NCBI RefSeq assembly: GCF_004803915.1
Contig: NZ_CP039396.1
Span: 496,001-560,000, forward strand
Direction of reading: 5' to 3'
Source: Duncaniella dubosii
GTDB lineage: Bacteria; Bacteroidota; Bacteroidia; Bacteroidales; Muribaculaceae
Length of the DNA stretch: 64,000 bases
The number at the start of each line of letters is the position of its first letter. Within the stretch, counting starts at the first letter, position 1. Below the pieces are notes generated by a model that had not been told where the DNA came from, did no database searches, and saw only the letters and a list, made by a program, of their open reading frames with translations. Positions 45,444-56,909 of the stretch are shown piece after piece. The position numbers were made by a program, and so were the translations under genes.

Positions 45444-46064
45444 TTAGATTTTATTAATGAAATCAAGGCTGCTCTCGGTTACGATAACAGCGTTGGAATT
45501 CATGAGCGCGTAAGTATTGATATCCGATACGACCATAGTCTGGGCATAGGGGATATTACGTGCTGACAAAGTTACGTTTTTATTTTGACCCGGTAAAACG
45601 AGAAGGATTTTTTTGCCGTCAACTTTAAGATTTTTAGCAAAATTTACGAAATCTTTAGTCTTCGGTGCCTCGAAGTTGAAGTCTTCAACCACGATGAGCT
45701 GTGAATCCTGCACCTTGTAGGTCAACGCACTTTTGCGAGCGAGCTGTTTCACTTTCTTATTCAACTTGAAGCGATAGTCACGGGGACGGGGACCGAACAC
45801 GCGGCCACCACCAACGAGGACGGGCGAGTTGATGTCACCGATACGGCTGCCGCCGCCGCCCTTCTGCTTGTGGAGCTTGCGGGTAGATCCCGAAACTTCG
45901 CTGCGTTCCTTGGATTTGTGAGTACCCTGACGCTTGTTGGCGAGATACTGCTTCACATCGAGATAAACGGCGTGCTCGTTTGCATCTACTGCAAAAACTT
46001 CGTCGCTGAGCTGAGCTTTGCGACCGGTGTCTTCACCTTTGATATTGTAAATTGCGACTTCCAT
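45444..46064 (-). CDS. rplD: 50S ribosomal protein L4
   Basis: 206 residues, with the tunnel loop '[20 protein letters not shown]' and '[20 protein letters not shown]'. Its start overlaps the rplC stop by one base (TAATG), indicating translational coupling. In E. coli L4 controls the S10 operon. Confidence 0.98.
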   Translation of the reverse strand: MEVAIYNIKGEDTGRKAQLSDEVFAVDANEHAVYLDVKQYLANKRQGTHKSKERSEVSGSTRKLHKQKGGGGSRIGDINSPVLVGGGRVFGPRPRDYRFKLNKKVKQLARKSALTYKVQDSQLIVVEDFNFEAPKTKDFVNFAKNLKVDGKKILLVLPGQNKNVTLSARNIPYAQTMVVSDINTYALMNSNAVIVTESSLDFINKI

Positions 46065-46681
46065 TATTTCTCAATTAAAACGATTGAACCTTTACTTCCG
46101 GGGATTGAGCCCTTGATGAGGAGCAGATTGTGTTCTGCGATCACTTTGAGCACCTGGAGGTTTTGAATTGTCACTTTCTCGTTGCCCATCTGGCCTGCCA
46201 TACGCATGCCTTTGAACACCTTTGCGGGATATGAGCAGGCGCCGACCGAACCGGGAGCGCGAAGGCGGTTGTGCTGACCGTGAGTGCTCTGGCCTACGCC
46301 ACCGAAACCGTGACGCTTAACCACACCCTGGAAACCTTTACCCTTCGATGTTCCCTGGATATCGACGAAGTCATTCTCGTTGAAGAGGTCAACGGTGATG
46401 GTGTCACCGAGATTGTACTCGCCGTCAAATCCTTTGAACTCGGCCAAGTGGCGCTGGGGAGCTACTCCGGCTTTCTTGAAGTGACCGGCCATAGGGGCGG
46501 TGGTGTGCTTGTCTTTTTTCTCTACAAAGCCAAGCTGCACGGCCTCATAACCGTCTTTGTCAGCCGTCTTAATCTGAGTAACTACGCAGGGGCCTACTTC
46601 GATAACAGTGCACGGCACATTCTTGCCGTCGGCACTGAAAACGGATGTCATTCCGATTTTCTTTCCTAATAATCCTGGCAT
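46064..46681 (-). CDS. rplC: 50S ribosomal protein L3
   Basis: 205 residues: [20 protein letters not shown] and the core loop '[20 protein letters not shown]'. Early 50S assembly protein reaching the peptidyl-transferase centre. Confidence 0.98.
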   Translation of the reverse strand: MPGLLGKKIGMTSVFSADGKNVPCTVIEVGPCVVTQIKTADKDGYEAVQLGFVEKKDKHTTAPMAGHFKKAGVAPQRHLAEFKGFDGEYNLGDTITVDLFNENDFVDIQGTSKGKGFQGVVKRHGFGGVGQSTHGQHNRLRAPGSVGACSYPAKVFKGMRMAGQMGNEKVTIQNLQVLKVIAEHNLLLIKGSIPGSKGSIVLIEK

Positions 46682-46760
46682 TTCTCTTTGATTTAAAATG
46701 TGAACTGTTGTGGGAGTTTGTTGTGATTTTTACTTAATCTTTCCGGTTGTTCCGAGGCGA

Positions 46761-47066
46761 TTACACCTTGATTTCCACTTCGACACCTGAGGGAAGTTCG
46801 AGCTTCATGAGAGCGTCGACGGTCTTGCCGGTTGAATTGTGGATATCGATGAGACGCTTGTAAGACGAAAGCTGGAACTGCTCACGTGACTTCTTGTTGA
46901 CAAAAGTCGAGCGGTTGACGGTGAAGACACGGCGGTGTGTGGGCAGGGGTATAGGCCCGCTGATCACAGCGCCGGTTGCTTTTACGGTCTTCACAATCTT
47001 CTCGGCCGACTTGTCAACCAAGTTGTAATCATAAGATTTAAGTTTGATTCTGATTGTTTGGTCCAT
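46761..47066 (-). CDS. rpsJ: 30S ribosomal protein S10
   Basis: 101 residues: [20 protein letters not shown] and '[20 protein letters not shown]'. First gene of the S10 group, following fusA after 26 nt with no tuf gene between them, the Bacteroidota arrangement. It is also part of the NusB-S10 antitermination complex. Confidence 0.98.
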   Translation of the reverse strand: MDQTIRIKLKSYDYNLVDKSAEKIVKTVKATGAVISGPIPLPTHRRVFTVNRSTFVNKKSREQFQLSSYKRLIDIHNSTGKTVDALMKLELPSGVEVEIKV

Positions 47067-47092
47067 ATCTTTGTTGAATGAAAGTGTTTGTC

Positions 47093-49219
47093 TTACTTGA
47101 TGAGGTCAACACGGCCCTGACATTCGGTGAGCACGTTCTTTGCAATCGAGCTGCTTACCTCTGCATAGTGGCTGAATGTCATGGTTGATGTCGCACGGCC
47201 TGATGTGATTGTACGGAGTGCAGTCACATAGCCGAACATTTCGGCGAGAGGAGCCTTAGCTTTCACGATACGTGCGCCAGAACGGCTGGTTTCCATGCCT
47301 TCCACCTGACCACGACGCTTGTTGAGGTCACCAATAACGTCACCCATGCTCTCTTCGGGAGTAACGACTTCTACCTTGAAGATAGGTTCGAGAAGCACAG
47401 GGCCTGCCTTTTCAGAAGCCTTCTTGAAAGCCTGGATAGCACAAAGCTCAAATGAAAGCTGATCCGAGTCAACCGGGTGGAATGAACCGTCGATTACGGT
47501 CACCTTGAGCTGATCTACGGGGAAGCCTGCGAGCACACCGTTCTTCATCGCTGCTGTGAAGCCCTTCTGGATAGAGGGAATGAATTCCTTGGGAATGTTA
47601 CCGCCCTTGACTTCATCAACGAACTGGAGACTGCCTTCGAAGCCTTCGTCAACCGGCTCAACGCGAACGATGATGTCGGCGAACTTACCACGACCACCGG
47701 TCTGCTTCTTGAATACTTCGCGAAGTTCAACGGGCTTGGTGATTGCTTCCTTATATGTTACCTGAGGACGGCCTTGGTTACATTCGACCTTGAATTCACG
47801 ACGGAGACGGTCGATGATGATATCGAGGTGAAGCTCACCCATACCAGAGATGACTGTCTGACCGGTCTCTTCGTTAGTCTCGACACGGAATGTGGGATCT
47901 TCCTCAGCGAGCTTCTGCAGACCGACACCGAGCTTGTCGAGGTCCTTCTGTGTCTTAGGCTCTACTGCGATACCGATAACGGGATCGGGGAATTCCATTG
48001 CTTCGAGAACGATAGGATGGTTTTCGTCGCAGAGAGTGTCACCGGTGCGGATATCCTTGAAACCTACGCCTGCGCCTATATCGCCACAGTCGATTGAATC
48101 CTTGGCATTCTGCTTGTTCGAGTGCATCTGAAACAGACGGCTGACACGCTCTTTCTTGCCTGAACGGCTGTTGAGCACGTAGCTGCCGGCCACAACATCG
48201 CCTGAGTAGACACGGAAGAATGTAAGACGGCCTACATAGGGGTCAGTAGCAATCTTGAATGCGAGGGCACACATCGGTGCGTCAGAAGAAGGCTCACGGG
48301 TCTCAACCTGATCGGGATCTTCGGGATTTGTTCCTTCTACAGCGCCTGAGTCAACCGGACTGGGAAGATAAGCACATACAGAGTCAAGGAGACACTGAAC
48401 ACCCTTGTTCTTGAACGAAGAACCGCAAATCATGGGGACAACCTCCATCTTGAGGGTAGCGTTGCGGAGTGCACGACGGATTTCATCCTCAGTGATGGTA
48501 GAGGGATCATCGAAATACTTCTCCATGAGAGCATCGTCGAACTCGGCAATCTTCTCAAGCATCTTGTCGCGCCATTCTTCAGCTTCTGCAACAAGCCCTG
48601 CGGGGATCTCTTCGACAGAGTAGTCGGCACCCATTGATTCATCGTGCCAGAAAATGGCCTTCATCTGGATAAGGTCGACAACACCCTTGAATGTCTCCTC
48701 AGCTCCGATAGGAATCTGGATAGGACAGGGATTTGCGCCAAGGACATCCTTGAGCTGGCGTACCACCTCAAAGAAGTTCGCACCCGAACGGTCCATCTTG
48801 TTGACATAACCGATACGGGGTACATTATATTTGTCAGCCTGACGCCATACGGTCTCAGACTGAGGCTCAACACCACCTACAGCACAGAATGTAGCGACAG
48901 CGCCGTCAAGCACACGGAGCGAACGTTCAACTTCGACAGTGAAGTCAACGTGTCCCGGAGTGTCAATAAGGTTGATCTTGAACTGTTCTCCTGCATACTT
49001 CCAGAAAGTAGTGGTAGCGGCAGAAGTGATTGTGATACCACGTTCCTGTTCCTGCTCCATCCAGTCCATGGTGGCAGCGCCATCATGCACCTCACCGATC
49101 TTGTGGGTAAGACCGGTATAGAAGAGGATACGTTCTGAAGTGGTTGTCTTACCGGCATCGATGTGAGCCATGATACCGATATTACGGGTATATTTTAAAT
49201 GTGCGTCTGATTTAGCCAT
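47093..49219 (-). CDS. fusA: Translation elongation factor G
   Basis: 708 residues. GTPase domain with G1 'AHIDAGKTT', 'DTPGHVDF' (G3) and 'NKMDRSG' (G4), followed by the domain II-V arrangement with '[18 protein letters not shown]' and the C-terminal domain V. It drives translocation on the ribosome. Between rpsG and rpsJ, as in the str operon. Confidence 0.98.
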   Translation of the reverse strand: MAKSDAHLKYTRNIGIMAHIDAGKTTTSERILFYTGLTHKIGEVHDGAATMDWMEQEQERGITITSAATTTFWKYAGEQFKINLIDTPGHVDFTVEVERSLRVLDGAVATFCAVGGVEPQSETVWRQADKYNVPRIGYVNKMDRSGANFFEVVRQLKDVLGANPCPIQIPIGAEETFKGVVDLIQMKAIFWHDESMGADYSVEEIPAGLVAEAEEWRDKMLEKIAEFDDALMEKYFDDPSTITEDEIRRALRNATLKMEVVPMICGSSFKNKGVQCLLDSVCAYLPSPVDSGAVEGTNPEDPDQVETREPSSDAPMCALAFKIATDPYVGRLTFFRVYSGDVVAGSYVLNSRSGKKERVSRLFQMHSNKQNAKDSIDCGDIGAGVGFKDIRTGDTLCDENHPIVLEAMEFPDPVIGIAVEPKTQKDLDKLGVGLQKLAEEDPTFRVETNEETGQTVISGMGELHLDIIIDRLRREFKVECNQGRPQVTYKEAITKPVELREVFKKQTGGRGKFADIIVRVEPVDEGFEGSLQFVDEVKGGNIPKEFIPSIQKGFTAAMKNGVLAGFPVDQLKVTVIDGSFHPVDSDQLSFELCAIQAFKKASEKAGPVLLEPIFKVEVVTPEESMGDVIGDLNKRRGQVEGMETSRSGARIVKAKAPLAEMFGYVTALRTITSGRATSTMTFSHYAEVSSSIAKNVLTECQGRVDLIK

Positions 49220-49277
49220 TTTTGTTTTGTGAATCTAAATGTCCAATGAAAAATTTATTTCTGATTCAAACTTCGGC

Positions 49278-49754
49278 TTAGAAACGGAAGTGTGCGAAGG
49301 CGCGGTTAGCCTCGGCCATCTTGTGCATATCTTCCTTACGCTTGTAAGCACCGCCCTGATCATTGAATGCGTCTACGATTTCGGCAGCCAGCTTGTCAGC
49401 CATAGTCTTGCCGCCACGTTTGCGTGCGTAGAGGATAAGGTTTTTCATCGAGATAGACTCCTTACGGTCGGGACGGATTTCGGTAGGCACCTGGAAAGTT
49501 GCACCGCCCACGCGACGTGATTTCACCTCCACTTGGGGAGTGACATTTTCGAGAGCTTTTTTCCAGATCTCAAGCGCGGTCTTCTCTTCGTTGGGAAGTT
49601 TTGCCTTCACGAGTTCGAGAGCAGAATAGAAGATGGTGTATGAAGTGTTCTTCTTGCCGTCATACATGAGGTGGTTAACGAACTTCGATACTCTCACGTC
49701 ATTAAACACGGGATCGGGGAGAATCACCCGTTTCTTTGGTTTTGCTTTTCTCAT
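49278..49754 (-). CDS. rpsG: 30S ribosomal protein S7
   Basis: 158 residues: [20 protein letters not shown], '[20 protein letters not shown]' and the end '[17 protein letters not shown]'. Organises the 30S head. A 185-nt spacer with an imperfect GC-rich hairpin (49811-49831) separates it from rpsL. Confidence 0.98.
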   Translation of the reverse strand: MRKAKPKKRVILPDPVFNDVRVSKFVNHLMYDGKKNTSYTIFYSALELVKAKLPNEEKTALEIWKKALENVTPQVEVKSRRVGGATFQVPTEIRPDRKESISMKNLILYARKRGGKTMADKLAAEIVDAFNDQGGAYKRKEDMHKMAEANRAFAHFRF

Positions 49755-49939
49755 TTTTTGAGCAAATGTTTTGTTTTTGGTTGCTTGGTTGCTGCATCTT
49801 TAATCTTCAACGGCCGCCCCTCCGGGCGCCATTTACTCAACCTTTGATGTTTTAGCCTTCCAATCAAATCAAAAACGAGGGGTTAACGACTCTGTTTTTA
49901 ATTTAATTAATTGATTTTCAGAAAAGGAGTGCGAAAGAA

Positions 49940-50323
49940 TTATTTCTTAGCAGCCTTGGGGCGCTTTGCTCCGTACTTGCTGCGACGCTGGGTGCGGTCC
50001 TTAACGCCACTTGTATCGAGCGTACCGCGGACAATGTGGTAGCGCACACCGGGGAGGTCCTTCACACGACCACCGCGAACGAGTACGATTGAGTGTTCCT
50101 GAAGATTGTGGCCTTCACCGGGGATATAGCTATTGACTTCCTTGCCGTTGGTGAGGCGCACACGAGCCACCTTACGCATAGCCGAGTTAGGCTTTTTGGG
50201 GGTGGTGGTGTACACACGCACACAAACGCCACGACGCTGCGGGCAAGAGTCAAGTGCGGGTGATTTGCTCTTATCTTCAAGAGCCACGCGTCCTTTTCTT
50301 ACTAATTGCTGAATAGTAGGCAT
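49940..50323 (-). CDS. rpsL: 30S ribosomal protein S12
   Basis: 127 residues: [20 protein letters not shown]. It contains '[20 protein letters not shown]', the region with the lysine altered in streptomycin resistance (here the usual K), and '[20 protein letters not shown]'. First gene of the cluster, behind a good promoter. Confidence 0.98.
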   Translation of the reverse strand: MPTIQQLVRKGRVALEDKSKSPALDSCPQRRGVCVRVYTTTPKKPNSAMRKVARVRLTNGKEVNSYIPGEGHNLQEHSIVLVRGGRVKDLPGVRYHIVRGTLDTSGVKDRTQRRSKYGAKRPKAAKK

Positions 50324-50457
50324 CTTAGTTTATTTTGGTTTATTAATTAGTGATTAGAAGTGTTTTCTTTTCTGATTCATATATCCATCCATACTTATCC
50401 CATTGACTCACAAAGAGTTAATGATGACATAAAGACGGATTGCTCCTAAAAGCGTTG

Positions 50458-50489
50458 CAAAATTACAACTTATTTTCCTAACTGCCAAA
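50458..50489 (-). promoter_or_regulatory. Promoter of the str-S10-spc cluster
   Basis: On the minus strand TTTG (50486-50489), a 20-bp gap, and TAATTTTG (50458-50465): consensus for the Bacteroidota housekeeping sigma factor. Confidence 0.8.
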
Positions 50490-50654
50490 CATTTCCGCTT
50501 TTTTTCTCATCAACTTCTTTTCGATTGTTGTTTTTACGAAAAAACCGGTTGCAAAAGTGGAATGTGTTATGACAAACAACGTTTTTTGAAAGATATTTAA
50601 GTCAGAAACACTCAAAATTTCCTGCGCATGTGATGTTTTTACTTAAATATACAC

Positions 50655-50662
50655 TAATTTTG
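50655..50662 (+). promoter_or_regulatory. -7 element of metG
   Basis: TAATTTTG, 56 nt before the metG start. The -33 is not clear. Confidence 0.6.
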
Positions 50663-50718
50663 CACTTTAAAACAAGAATCACAATATTTTTCGCATAATT
50701 TCATCTCAACAGACTATA

Positions 50719-52761
50719 ATGGAAAAGAAATTCAAGCGCACCCTTATCACCACTGCCCTACCCTACGCCAACGGGCCTGTCCATATCGGACACCTTGCAG
50801 GAGTCTATGTCCCGGCCGACATATATGCACGCTACCTCCGCCTCCGCGGCGAGGACGTGGTCATGGTAGGCGGCAGCGACGAGCACGGCGTGCCCATCAC
50901 ACTGCGTGCACGCAAGGAGGGCATCACCCCGCAAGAGGTAGTCGACCGCTACCACACCATAATCAAGGACTCGCTTGAAGAGCTTGGTGTCAGCTTCGAC
51001 ATATATTCACGCACCACATCGAAACTCCATCATGAAACTGCTTCTGAATTCTTCCGCCACCTCTACGACAAGGGAGAGTTCACCGTCCAGACTGCGCTCC
51101 AGCCCTACGACGAGAAGACCGGCGAATTTCTTGCCGACCGTTATGTAGTCGGTACTTGCCCGCGCTGCCACAATGAAAACGCCTACGGCGACCAGTGTGA
51201 GGCATGCGGTTCGTCGCTCAATGTCACCGACCTCATCAACCCGCGCTCTGCCCTCACCGGCGAACCTGTGAAGATGCGCGATACCACCCACTGGTATCTC
51301 CCACTCAACAAATGGGAAGGCAAGCTCCGCGAGTGGATTCTCGAAGGCCACAAGGAGTGGAAGACAAATGTCTACGGCCAATGCAAGTCATGGCTTGACG
51401 CCGGACTCCAGCCACGCGCCGTCAGCCGCGACCTTAAATGGGGTGTGCCTGTTCCCGTGGAAGGAGCGGAAGGCAAGGTTCTCTACGTATGGTTTGACGC
51501 TCCGATCGGCTACATCTCCAACACAAAGGAACTCCTTCCCGACTCTTGGGAAAAATATTGGAAAGACCCCGAAAGCCGCATCATCAATTTCATCGGTAAA
51601 GACAACATCGTCTTCCACTGCATTGTCTTCCCCTCAATGCTCATGGCCTACGGCGACAACTTCCAGCTGCCCGACAACGTGCCGGCCAACGAATTCCTCA
51701 ACCTTGAGGGCGACAAGATTTCGACATCACGCAACTGGGCTGTATGGCTTCACGAATATCTACGCGACTTCCCCGGGAAACAGGACGTACTCCGCTACGT
51801 GCTGACAGCAAACGCACCCGAGACAAAGGACAATGACTTTACTTGGGCTGACTTTCAGGCACGAAACAACAACGAACTTGTGGCCATTCTCGGCAACTTC
51901 GTGAACCGCGCCGTCGTGCTCACCCATAAATATTTCGGTGGAGTAGTTCCCGTACGCGGAGAAATGAGCGACACTGACAACGAAGTCTTCGCCGAGCTTA
52001 ACCGCATAAAGGGCGCTCTTTCAGAGGCACTCGACACATTCCATTTCCGCGAAGCCTTGAAACAGGCTATGGAAATTGCACGTCTCGGCAACCGTTACCT
52101 ACAGGAAACAGAACCTTGGAAGCTCGCCAAGTCTGATATGACACGTACCGGAACAATCCTCAACGTGGCTCTTCAGCTCTGCGCGAATCTTGCCATAGCA
52201 TTCGAACCGTTCATACCCTTCTCGACCGGGCGTCTCGCCAAGATGCTCAACATCGGCAAACTTTCATGGGATATGCTCGGCCAGACTGAGCTCGTGGCCG
52301 AAGGCTCTGAAATCGCACCTGCCGAACTTCTTTTCGATAAAATCGAAGATGCAGAAGTCCAGAATCAGGTTCAGAAACTTCTCGACACAAAGAAAGCCAA
52401 CGAAATCGCGGCATGGAAGGCCCAGCCTCAGGCCGAGACCGTGGAATTTGACACATTCGCGGCCTGCGATCTCCGTGTAGGAACTGTGGTTGAATGCGAG
52501 AAAGTGCCAAAGGCCGATAAACTGCTTCGCTTTCTCATCGACGACGGTCTGGAAAAACGAACCATTGTCTCAGGCATCGCCAAATTCTACAAACCGGAAG
52601 ATCTCGTCGGCAAACAGGTATGCTTCATAGCCAATCTCGCCCCGCGCAAGCTCAAGGGCATTGTTTCCGAAGGCATGATTCTCTCGGCTGAGAACTCCGA
52701 CGGCTCAATCGTGCTTCTTTCACCGTCTGCGACAGTAGCTCCCGGAGCAAAAATCGGTTAG
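50719..52761 (+). CDS. metG: Methionine-tRNA ligase
   Basis: 680 residues. Class I signatures: HIGH in '[16 protein letters not shown]' and the KMSKS-equivalent 'DKISTSRN' (KISTS). A four-cysteine zinc knuckle lies near residues 155-170 ('[18 protein letters not shown]'). The C-terminal 110 residues form a tRNA-binding domain of the Trbp111/EMAPII type ('[21 protein letters not shown]'), which promotes dimerisation. Charges tRNA-Met. Normal length for this form. Confidence 0.98.
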   Translation: MEKKFKRTLITTALPYANGPVHIGHLAGVYVPADIYARYLRLRGEDVVMVGGSDEHGVPITLRARKEGITPQEVVDRYHTIIKDSLEELGVSFDIYSRTTSKLHHETASEFFRHLYDKGEFTVQTALQPYDEKTGEFLADRYVVGTCPRCHNENAYGDQCEACGSSLNVTDLINPRSALTGEPVKMRDTTHWYLPLNKWEGKLREWILEGHKEWKTNVYGQCKSWLDAGLQPRAVSRDLKWGVPVPVEGAEGKVLYVWFDAPIGYISNTKELLPDSWEKYWKDPESRIINFIGKDNIVFHCIVFPSMLMAYGDNFQLPDNVPANEFLNLEGDKISTSRNWAVWLHEYLRDFPGKQDVLRYVLTANAPETKDNDFTWADFQARNNNELVAILGNFVNRAVVLTHKYFGGVVPVRGEMSDTDNEVFAELNRIKGALSEALDTFHFREALKQAMEIARLGNRYLQETEPWKLAKSDMTRTGTILNVALQLCANLAIAFEPFIPFSTGRLAKMLNIGKLSWDMLGQTELVAEGSEIAPAELLFDKIEDAEVQNQVQKLLDTKKANEIAAWKAQPQAETVEFDTFAACDLRVGTVVECEKVPKADKLLRFLIDDGLEKRTIVSGIAKFYKPEDLVGKQVCFIANLAPRKLKGIVSEGMILSAENSDGSIVLLSPSATVAPGAKIG

Positions 52762-52820
52762 TACATGGCTTTTGGGTTTAAAGCCAAAACCGATAATGTT
52801 TCAATATTATATTTAAGGCA

Positions 52821-52867
52821 GGTAACGAGGCCGGAATTTCCAATCCGGCCCGTTACCATCCTTAATT
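52821..52867 (+). terminator. Terminator after metG
   Basis: GGTAACGAGGCCGGA (52821-52835) pairs with TCCGGCCCGTTACC (52844-52857) with one bulge; TTAATTTCT follows. A smaller TGGCTTT/AAAGCCA hairpin lies before it (52766-52786). Confidence 0.7.
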
Positions 52868-52916
52868 TCTCAAAGCACATATCACAAGTTAACCTTTCCA
52901 ACACATACCTTTACCA

Positions 52917-53954
52917 ATGATTCATACACATAAACCCCGGCTTCTTATAATCTATACCGGGGGGACAATCGGAATGATCGAGAACCCGGAGACTCACGCT
53001 CTCCAGCCTTTCGATTTCAGCCACCTGATTGACAACGTACCTAAAATCAAAAAGCTCGATTACGAAATTGAAAACATCCAGTTCAATCCTATCGACTCAA
53101 GCGACATGGATCCTGCCGGATGGGCTGAAATAGCGACTGCCATCGCTGACAACTACGATAAGTATGACGGATTTGTCGTTCTTCACGGCACTGATACAAT
53201 GGCCTACACAGCTTCGGCCTTGTCTTTCATGCTCGGCAATCTCCACAAACCGGTCATCATCACCGGATCGCAGCTACCTATCGGAGAAGTCCGCACCGAC
53301 GGAGAGGAAAATCTCATCACAGCCCTGCAGATCGCAGCAGCAACGACATTCAACGGATCGCCGATGGTTCAGGAAGTAGCCATCCTTTTCGAAAACTATC
53401 TTTGGCGTGGAAACCGTTCGACCAAAATGAGTGCCGACAACTTCAACGCTTTCAAGAGCAACAACTATCCGCAACTGGCTAAAATAGGCCTTGGCATCCA
53501 TTTTGCAGAGGAAGCGCTCTGGCGTCCGAAAGAACGCAAACCGCTCGCACTAAATACAAATATGGACCGCGGTGTAATGTTCATTGACCTGCATCCGGGA
53601 ATGACGCAGCAGACACTCCGCTATCTGCTCCACACTCCTGACATACGCGGAATCGTTCTTCGCACCTATGGAGCCGGCAACGCCCCGACATCCCGATGGT
53701 TCATCGAGGAAATCGCTCAGGCCGTACAGAGAGGCATAGTGATTGTAAACGTCACTCAATGTGTAAACGGGGGTGTCCACCACCGTCGCTACGTCGCAGG
53801 CGACAAACTGGCTAACGCAGGTGTCATCTCAGGTCACGACATGACCTCTGAAGCGGCCATTACCAAACTTATGTACCTCTTCGGACTTGGCCTCACACCT
53901 TCCGCCGTGGCCACACGCCTTGCGACAGACATCTGTGGAGAAGTGACACTCTGA
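52917..53954 (+). CDS. ansA: L-asparaginase, type I
   Basis: 345 residues, no signal peptide, so cytoplasmic; hydrolyses asparagine to aspartate and ammonia. The first catalytic Thr lies in 'IIYTGGTIGMI' and the second in 'VVLHGTDTMAYTASAL', the two asparaginase signatures. Length fits type I. It ends just before a strong bidirectional terminator. Confidence 0.96.
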   Translation: MIHTHKPRLLIIYTGGTIGMIENPETHALQPFDFSHLIDNVPKIKKLDYEIENIQFNPIDSSDMDPAGWAEIATAIADNYDKYDGFVVLHGTDTMAYTASALSFMLGNLHKPVIITGSQLPIGEVRTDGEENLITALQIAAATTFNGSPMVQEVAILFENYLWRGNRSTKMSADNFNAFKSNNYPQLAKIGLGIHFAEEALWRPKERKPLALNTNMDRGVMFIDLHPGMTQQTLRYLLHTPDIRGIVLRTYGAGNAPTSRWFIEEIAQAVQRGIVIVNVTQCVNGGVHHRRYVAGDKLANAGVISGHDMTSEAAITKLMYLFGLGLTPSAVATRLATDICGEVTL

Positions 53955-53982
53955 GCGGATAGCCTGCTTATATCGACATACA

Positions 53983-54023
53983 CTAAAAGCTGCCTTCTTG
54001 CCGAAGATGAAGGCAGCTTTTAG
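53983..54023. terminator. Bidirectional terminator between ansA and cysK
   Basis: Perfect 15-bp arms: CTAAAAGCTGCCTTC (53983-53997) and GAAGGCAGCTTTTAG (54009-54023). Serves both convergent genes. Confidence 0.92.
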
Positions 54024-54055
54024 TATTATAGACTATGATATATTACCGACTAACC

Positions 54056-54985
54056 TTAAGCGAAAAGTTCGGTCGAGAGATAGCGTTCGCCCGTGTCAGG
54101 GAGCAACACCACAATATTCTTTCCGGCATACTCCGGCTGACGGGCAAGCGAAGTCGCAGCATGGAGAGCCGCCCCCGACGAAATTCCTGCCAATATGCCC
54201 TCTGTACGAGCCAGACGGCGGGATGCCTCGTATGCTTCCTCGTTCTCTACCGTTATCACTTTGTCGACAACACTTCTGTCAAACGTATCGGGAATAAATC
54301 CCGCCCCTATACCCTGAATTTTATGTGTTCCCGGCTTACCGCCGCTTATGACAGGCGAACCGGCCGGTTCTACAGCGACAATCTCAATGGCAGGGTTCTT
54401 GGATTTTAGAAACCGTCCCACTCCGCTGATCGTACCGCCCGTTCCGACCCCACCGACAAACACATCCACATGCCCGTCGAGAGCCTCCCATATCTCCGGG
54501 CCTGTAGTGACAAAATGGACAGCCGGATTTGCCTGATTGGAGAACTGCCCGAGGATTACAGCCCCCGGGGTTGACTTGCGGATTTCCTCTGCCTTGGCTA
54601 TAGATCCTTTCATGCCTTCCGCACCGGGAGTCAACACGATTTTTGCACCAAGAGCCGCAAGAAGCTTCCGTCTCTCCACGCTCATTGTCTCAGGCATTGT
54701 CAGTATGACCTTGTACCCACGGGCCGCGCCGACAAGGGCGAGACCGACACCTGTATTTCCGCTCGTCGGCTCTACGATAGTGGCATCCGGTTGCAGCAAT
54801 CCTTCTTGTTCCGCCATGTTTATCATATTGAGTGCGACACGGTCCTTGACCGAACCTCCGGGATTGAACGCCTCCAACTTGGCATAGATTGTTGCAACAG
54901 TTTTTTCAGATTTGTCATACGCGCCGAGCTTCACCAAGGGCGTATGACCGATAGTCTCAAGAATCGAGTCCGCGATTTTTTTCAT
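54056..54985 (-). CDS. cysK: Cysteine synthase (O-acetylserine sulfhydrylase)
   Basis: 309 residues from ATG at 54985 ([20 protein letters not shown]). An upstream in-frame ATG at 55048 would overlap radC and add a hydrophobic stretch, so it is rejected. PLP enzyme: the lysine lies in '[11 protein letters not shown]', the substrate loop is '[11 protein letters not shown]', and the phosphate-binding loop '[16 protein letters not shown]'. It makes cysteine from O-acetylserine and sulfide. Normal length. Confidence 0.97.
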   Translation of the reverse strand: MKKIADSILETIGHTPLVKLGAYDKSEKTVATIYAKLEAFNPGGSVKDRVALNMINMAEQEGLLQPDATIVEPTSGNTGVGLALVGAARGYKVILTMPETMSVERRKLLAALGAKIVLTPGAEGMKGSIAKAEEIRKSTPGAVILGQFSNQANPAVHFVTTGPEIWEALDGHVDVFVGGVGTGGTISGVGRFLKSKNPAIEIVAVEPAGSPVISGGKPGTHKIQGIGAGFIPDTFDRSVVDKVITVENEEAYEASRRLARTEGILAGISSGAALHAATSLARQPEYAGKNIVVLLPDTGERYLSTELFA

Positions 54986-55044
54986 AAATAGTTTTGACGT
55001 TAAAATTATGGTAAATAGTATAACAAGGCTGACAGAATACAGGT

Positions 55045-55755
55045 TCACAACTTCCCTTCGTCAGCGTAGGAATATGATTTGTCGCGTGCGATTATAACAT
55101 GGTCAAGCACACGCATGTCAAGATAGGCTGCCGCTTCTTTTATTTTAGAGGTAAGACGGTCATCTTCGCCACTCGGTTTCGGGTTTCCCGACGGATGATT
55201 ATGTACGAGTATTATGCCCGAGGCAAGACAATCGACAGCACGTTTCATAAGCAGCTTCACATCAACGACAGTTCCCGCAGTCCCACCCTGCGATAGACAA
55301 CGCCTGTATTTGACTCTATTGCTGCGCGACAGCATCAGAACCCAGAATTCCTCATAATCGAGGCCTTCGAGTGAAGGCGACATAAGCGACACCACGTCGG
55401 TGCTTGACCTGATTGTCACTTCCCGGTTTTCAGCCATCTGCTCGCGGTTACGTCTGCCAAGTTCGAAAGCAGCCGCAAGACACACAGCCTTGGCCGGACC
55501 GACTCCTTTATATTTTGCCATCAGCTCGTCCATGCTCAGACGTGCGAGATTATCGACACGGTTATCACAGTCACGCAAGATCGACCGGGCAAGATCCACT
55601 ACCGAAAGCCCGGGCAGCCCTCCGCCGAATATCAGTCCGACGAGTTCGGCATCACTCAGTGCGCGTATTCCAAGATTCAGCGCTTTTTCACGGGGCTTTT
55701 CGTCATCACCGAGGTCGTGAATCCGACGGTTGGCAAAAGGAGAGAGGGTTTCCAT
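55045..55755 (-). CDS. radC: RadC family protein (JAB/MPN+ metalloprotein)
   Basis: 236 residues. A helix-hairpin-helix-like N-terminal part ('[30 protein letters not shown]' region) is followed by a JAB domain with the zinc motif '[16 protein letters not shown]' (HxHPSG...D). The old name suggests DNA repair but the biochemical role is unsettled. Located between the glycosyltransferase gene and cysK on the same strand. Confidence 0.93.
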   Translation of the reverse strand: METLSPFANRRIHDLGDDEKPREKALNLGIRALSDAELVGLIFGGGLPGLSVVDLARSILRDCDNRVDNLARLSMDELMAKYKGVGPAKAVCLAAAFELGRRNREQMAENREVTIRSSTDVVSLMSPSLEGLDYEEFWVLMLSRSNRVKYRRCLSQGGTAGTVVDVKLLMKRAVDCLASGIILVHNHPSGNPKPSGEDDRLTSKIKEAAAYLDMRVLDHVIIARDKSYSYADEGKL

Positions 55756-55815
55756 TATCTGAATTTGATGATTAATGAATTGACGATTGGAATTAAATGG
55801 ACTTATGGGGCGCGG

Positions 55816-56856
55816 TCACTTTCCTTTGCGTATAAGGATTTCTTCTTCTACGTCACGCCCCTTCCCGAGTATGATTTTGAGAAAATAAGCCTTGATAAAA
55901 CCGCATCCGTAGCCACAAATCTGGATAACACTCGCAGGGACTGCCTTGGCGGCAATTGCAACCGACCGTGTGCTTACGAGTGCAGTGACAAATATAGCAA
56001 GAAAATAGACAGCCAATGGAAGCAGGAACCACGGACTGACAAAAATCGAGAGCAGCAACAAAACCACCCCGATGATAACCGCGATTGCCGGAAGCGCATG
56101 GACGGCTTTGAGCGAACCGGGATAAAGCAATTTGAGAGTGATGCGCGACATCCCGAAAACATATACCTGACGCAGGAACTTGCGGAAATCTACCCTGCGC
56201 TTATGGTAAACGAAAGCAGGCCGGATAAGCGCGATACTGAATCCGGCATTACGGATGCGCGTCGACATGTCGATGTCCTCTGAAAACATTTCCCGAAAGC
56301 CCCCTACCCTTTCGTACACCCTTCGCGAATACCCCATGTTGAACGTGCGCGGAACAAACTTCTCAAGGCTGACCTTGCCGCCACGGATTCCACCCGTGGT
56401 CAGAAAAGAGGTCATGGCGAAATTGATAGCCTTCTGCGTAGTCGTAAACGATTCGTGAGCCGAGTCAGGGCCTCCGAAGCAATCCGTAGGATTAGCGTCA
56501 AGCTCCCGGGTAAGCACTGAGAAATAGTCGGGGGGTATCACACAGTCACTGTCAAAGAAGATGAAATATTCTCCGGCTGCACGCTCCAGACAGTAATTAC
56601 GGGCTATGGAACGCCCCTCGTTCTCCTTGAAATAATATTTCACATCTATCCCTTCAGCCTCGCGCACAGCATCGAGACATGGCGCGGTCGATCCGTCCTC
56701 GACGATTATGACCTCAAAATTTTTAAGGCTCTGCCGGGAAAGGCTGTCAAGAAGGTCACGCACCTCGTCGATTCGGTTGTAGACGGGGACGATGACCGAG
56801 AATCGCGGACGCACTTCCGCCTGATGACCGTCTGTAACAGTTTTCGTTATATCCAT
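55816..56856 (-). CDS. Glycosyltransferase family 2, membrane-anchored
   Basis: 346 residues. GT-A fold start 'FSVIVPVYNRIDEVRDLLDS', the nucleotide-sugar and metal motif DSD in 'EYFIFFDSDCVIPPDYF', and the acceptor/catalytic ED in 'FSEDIDMSTRIRNAGF'. The C-terminal part holds two or three hydrophobic helices (about residues 245-325), so it is anchored in the inner membrane with its active site in the cytoplasm. The sugar and acceptor cannot be read. No polysaccharide cluster is adjacent; radC and nspC flank it. Confidence 0.92.
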   Translation of the reverse strand: MDITKTVTDGHQAEVRPRFSVIVPVYNRIDEVRDLLDSLSRQSLKNFEVIIVEDGSTAPCLDAVREAEGIDVKYYFKENEGRSIARNYCLERAAGEYFIFFDSDCVIPPDYFSVLTRELDANPTDCFGGPDSAHESFTTTQKAINFAMTSFLTTGGIRGGKVSLEKFVPRTFNMGYSRRVYERVGGFREMFSEDIDMSTRIRNAGFSIALIRPAFVYHKRRVDFRKFLRQVYVFGMSRITLKLLYPGSLKAVHALPAIAVIIGVVLLLLSIFVSPWFLLPLAVYFLAIFVTALVSTRSVAIAAKAVPASVIQICGYGCGFIKAYFLKIILGKGRDVEEEILIRKGK

Positions 56857-56909
56857 AGCTGAAACGTGGGATTATGAAGATTGGATAGAATATAGAATAT
56901 GGCGAGACC

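Larger units (their letters stand above)
50324..50718. other. Divergent promoter region between rpsL and metG
   Basis: 395 bp with no gene. It contains the rpsL promoter (50458-50489, minus), leaving a leader of about 128 nt, and the metG -7 box at 50655-50662. The rest is A/T-rich. Confidence 0.75.

Noticed and set aside
54986-55048. N-terminal hydrophobic extension of cysK
   Set aside because: It overlaps the radC end and is absent from the cysteine synthase family, whose members start near MKKIADS.
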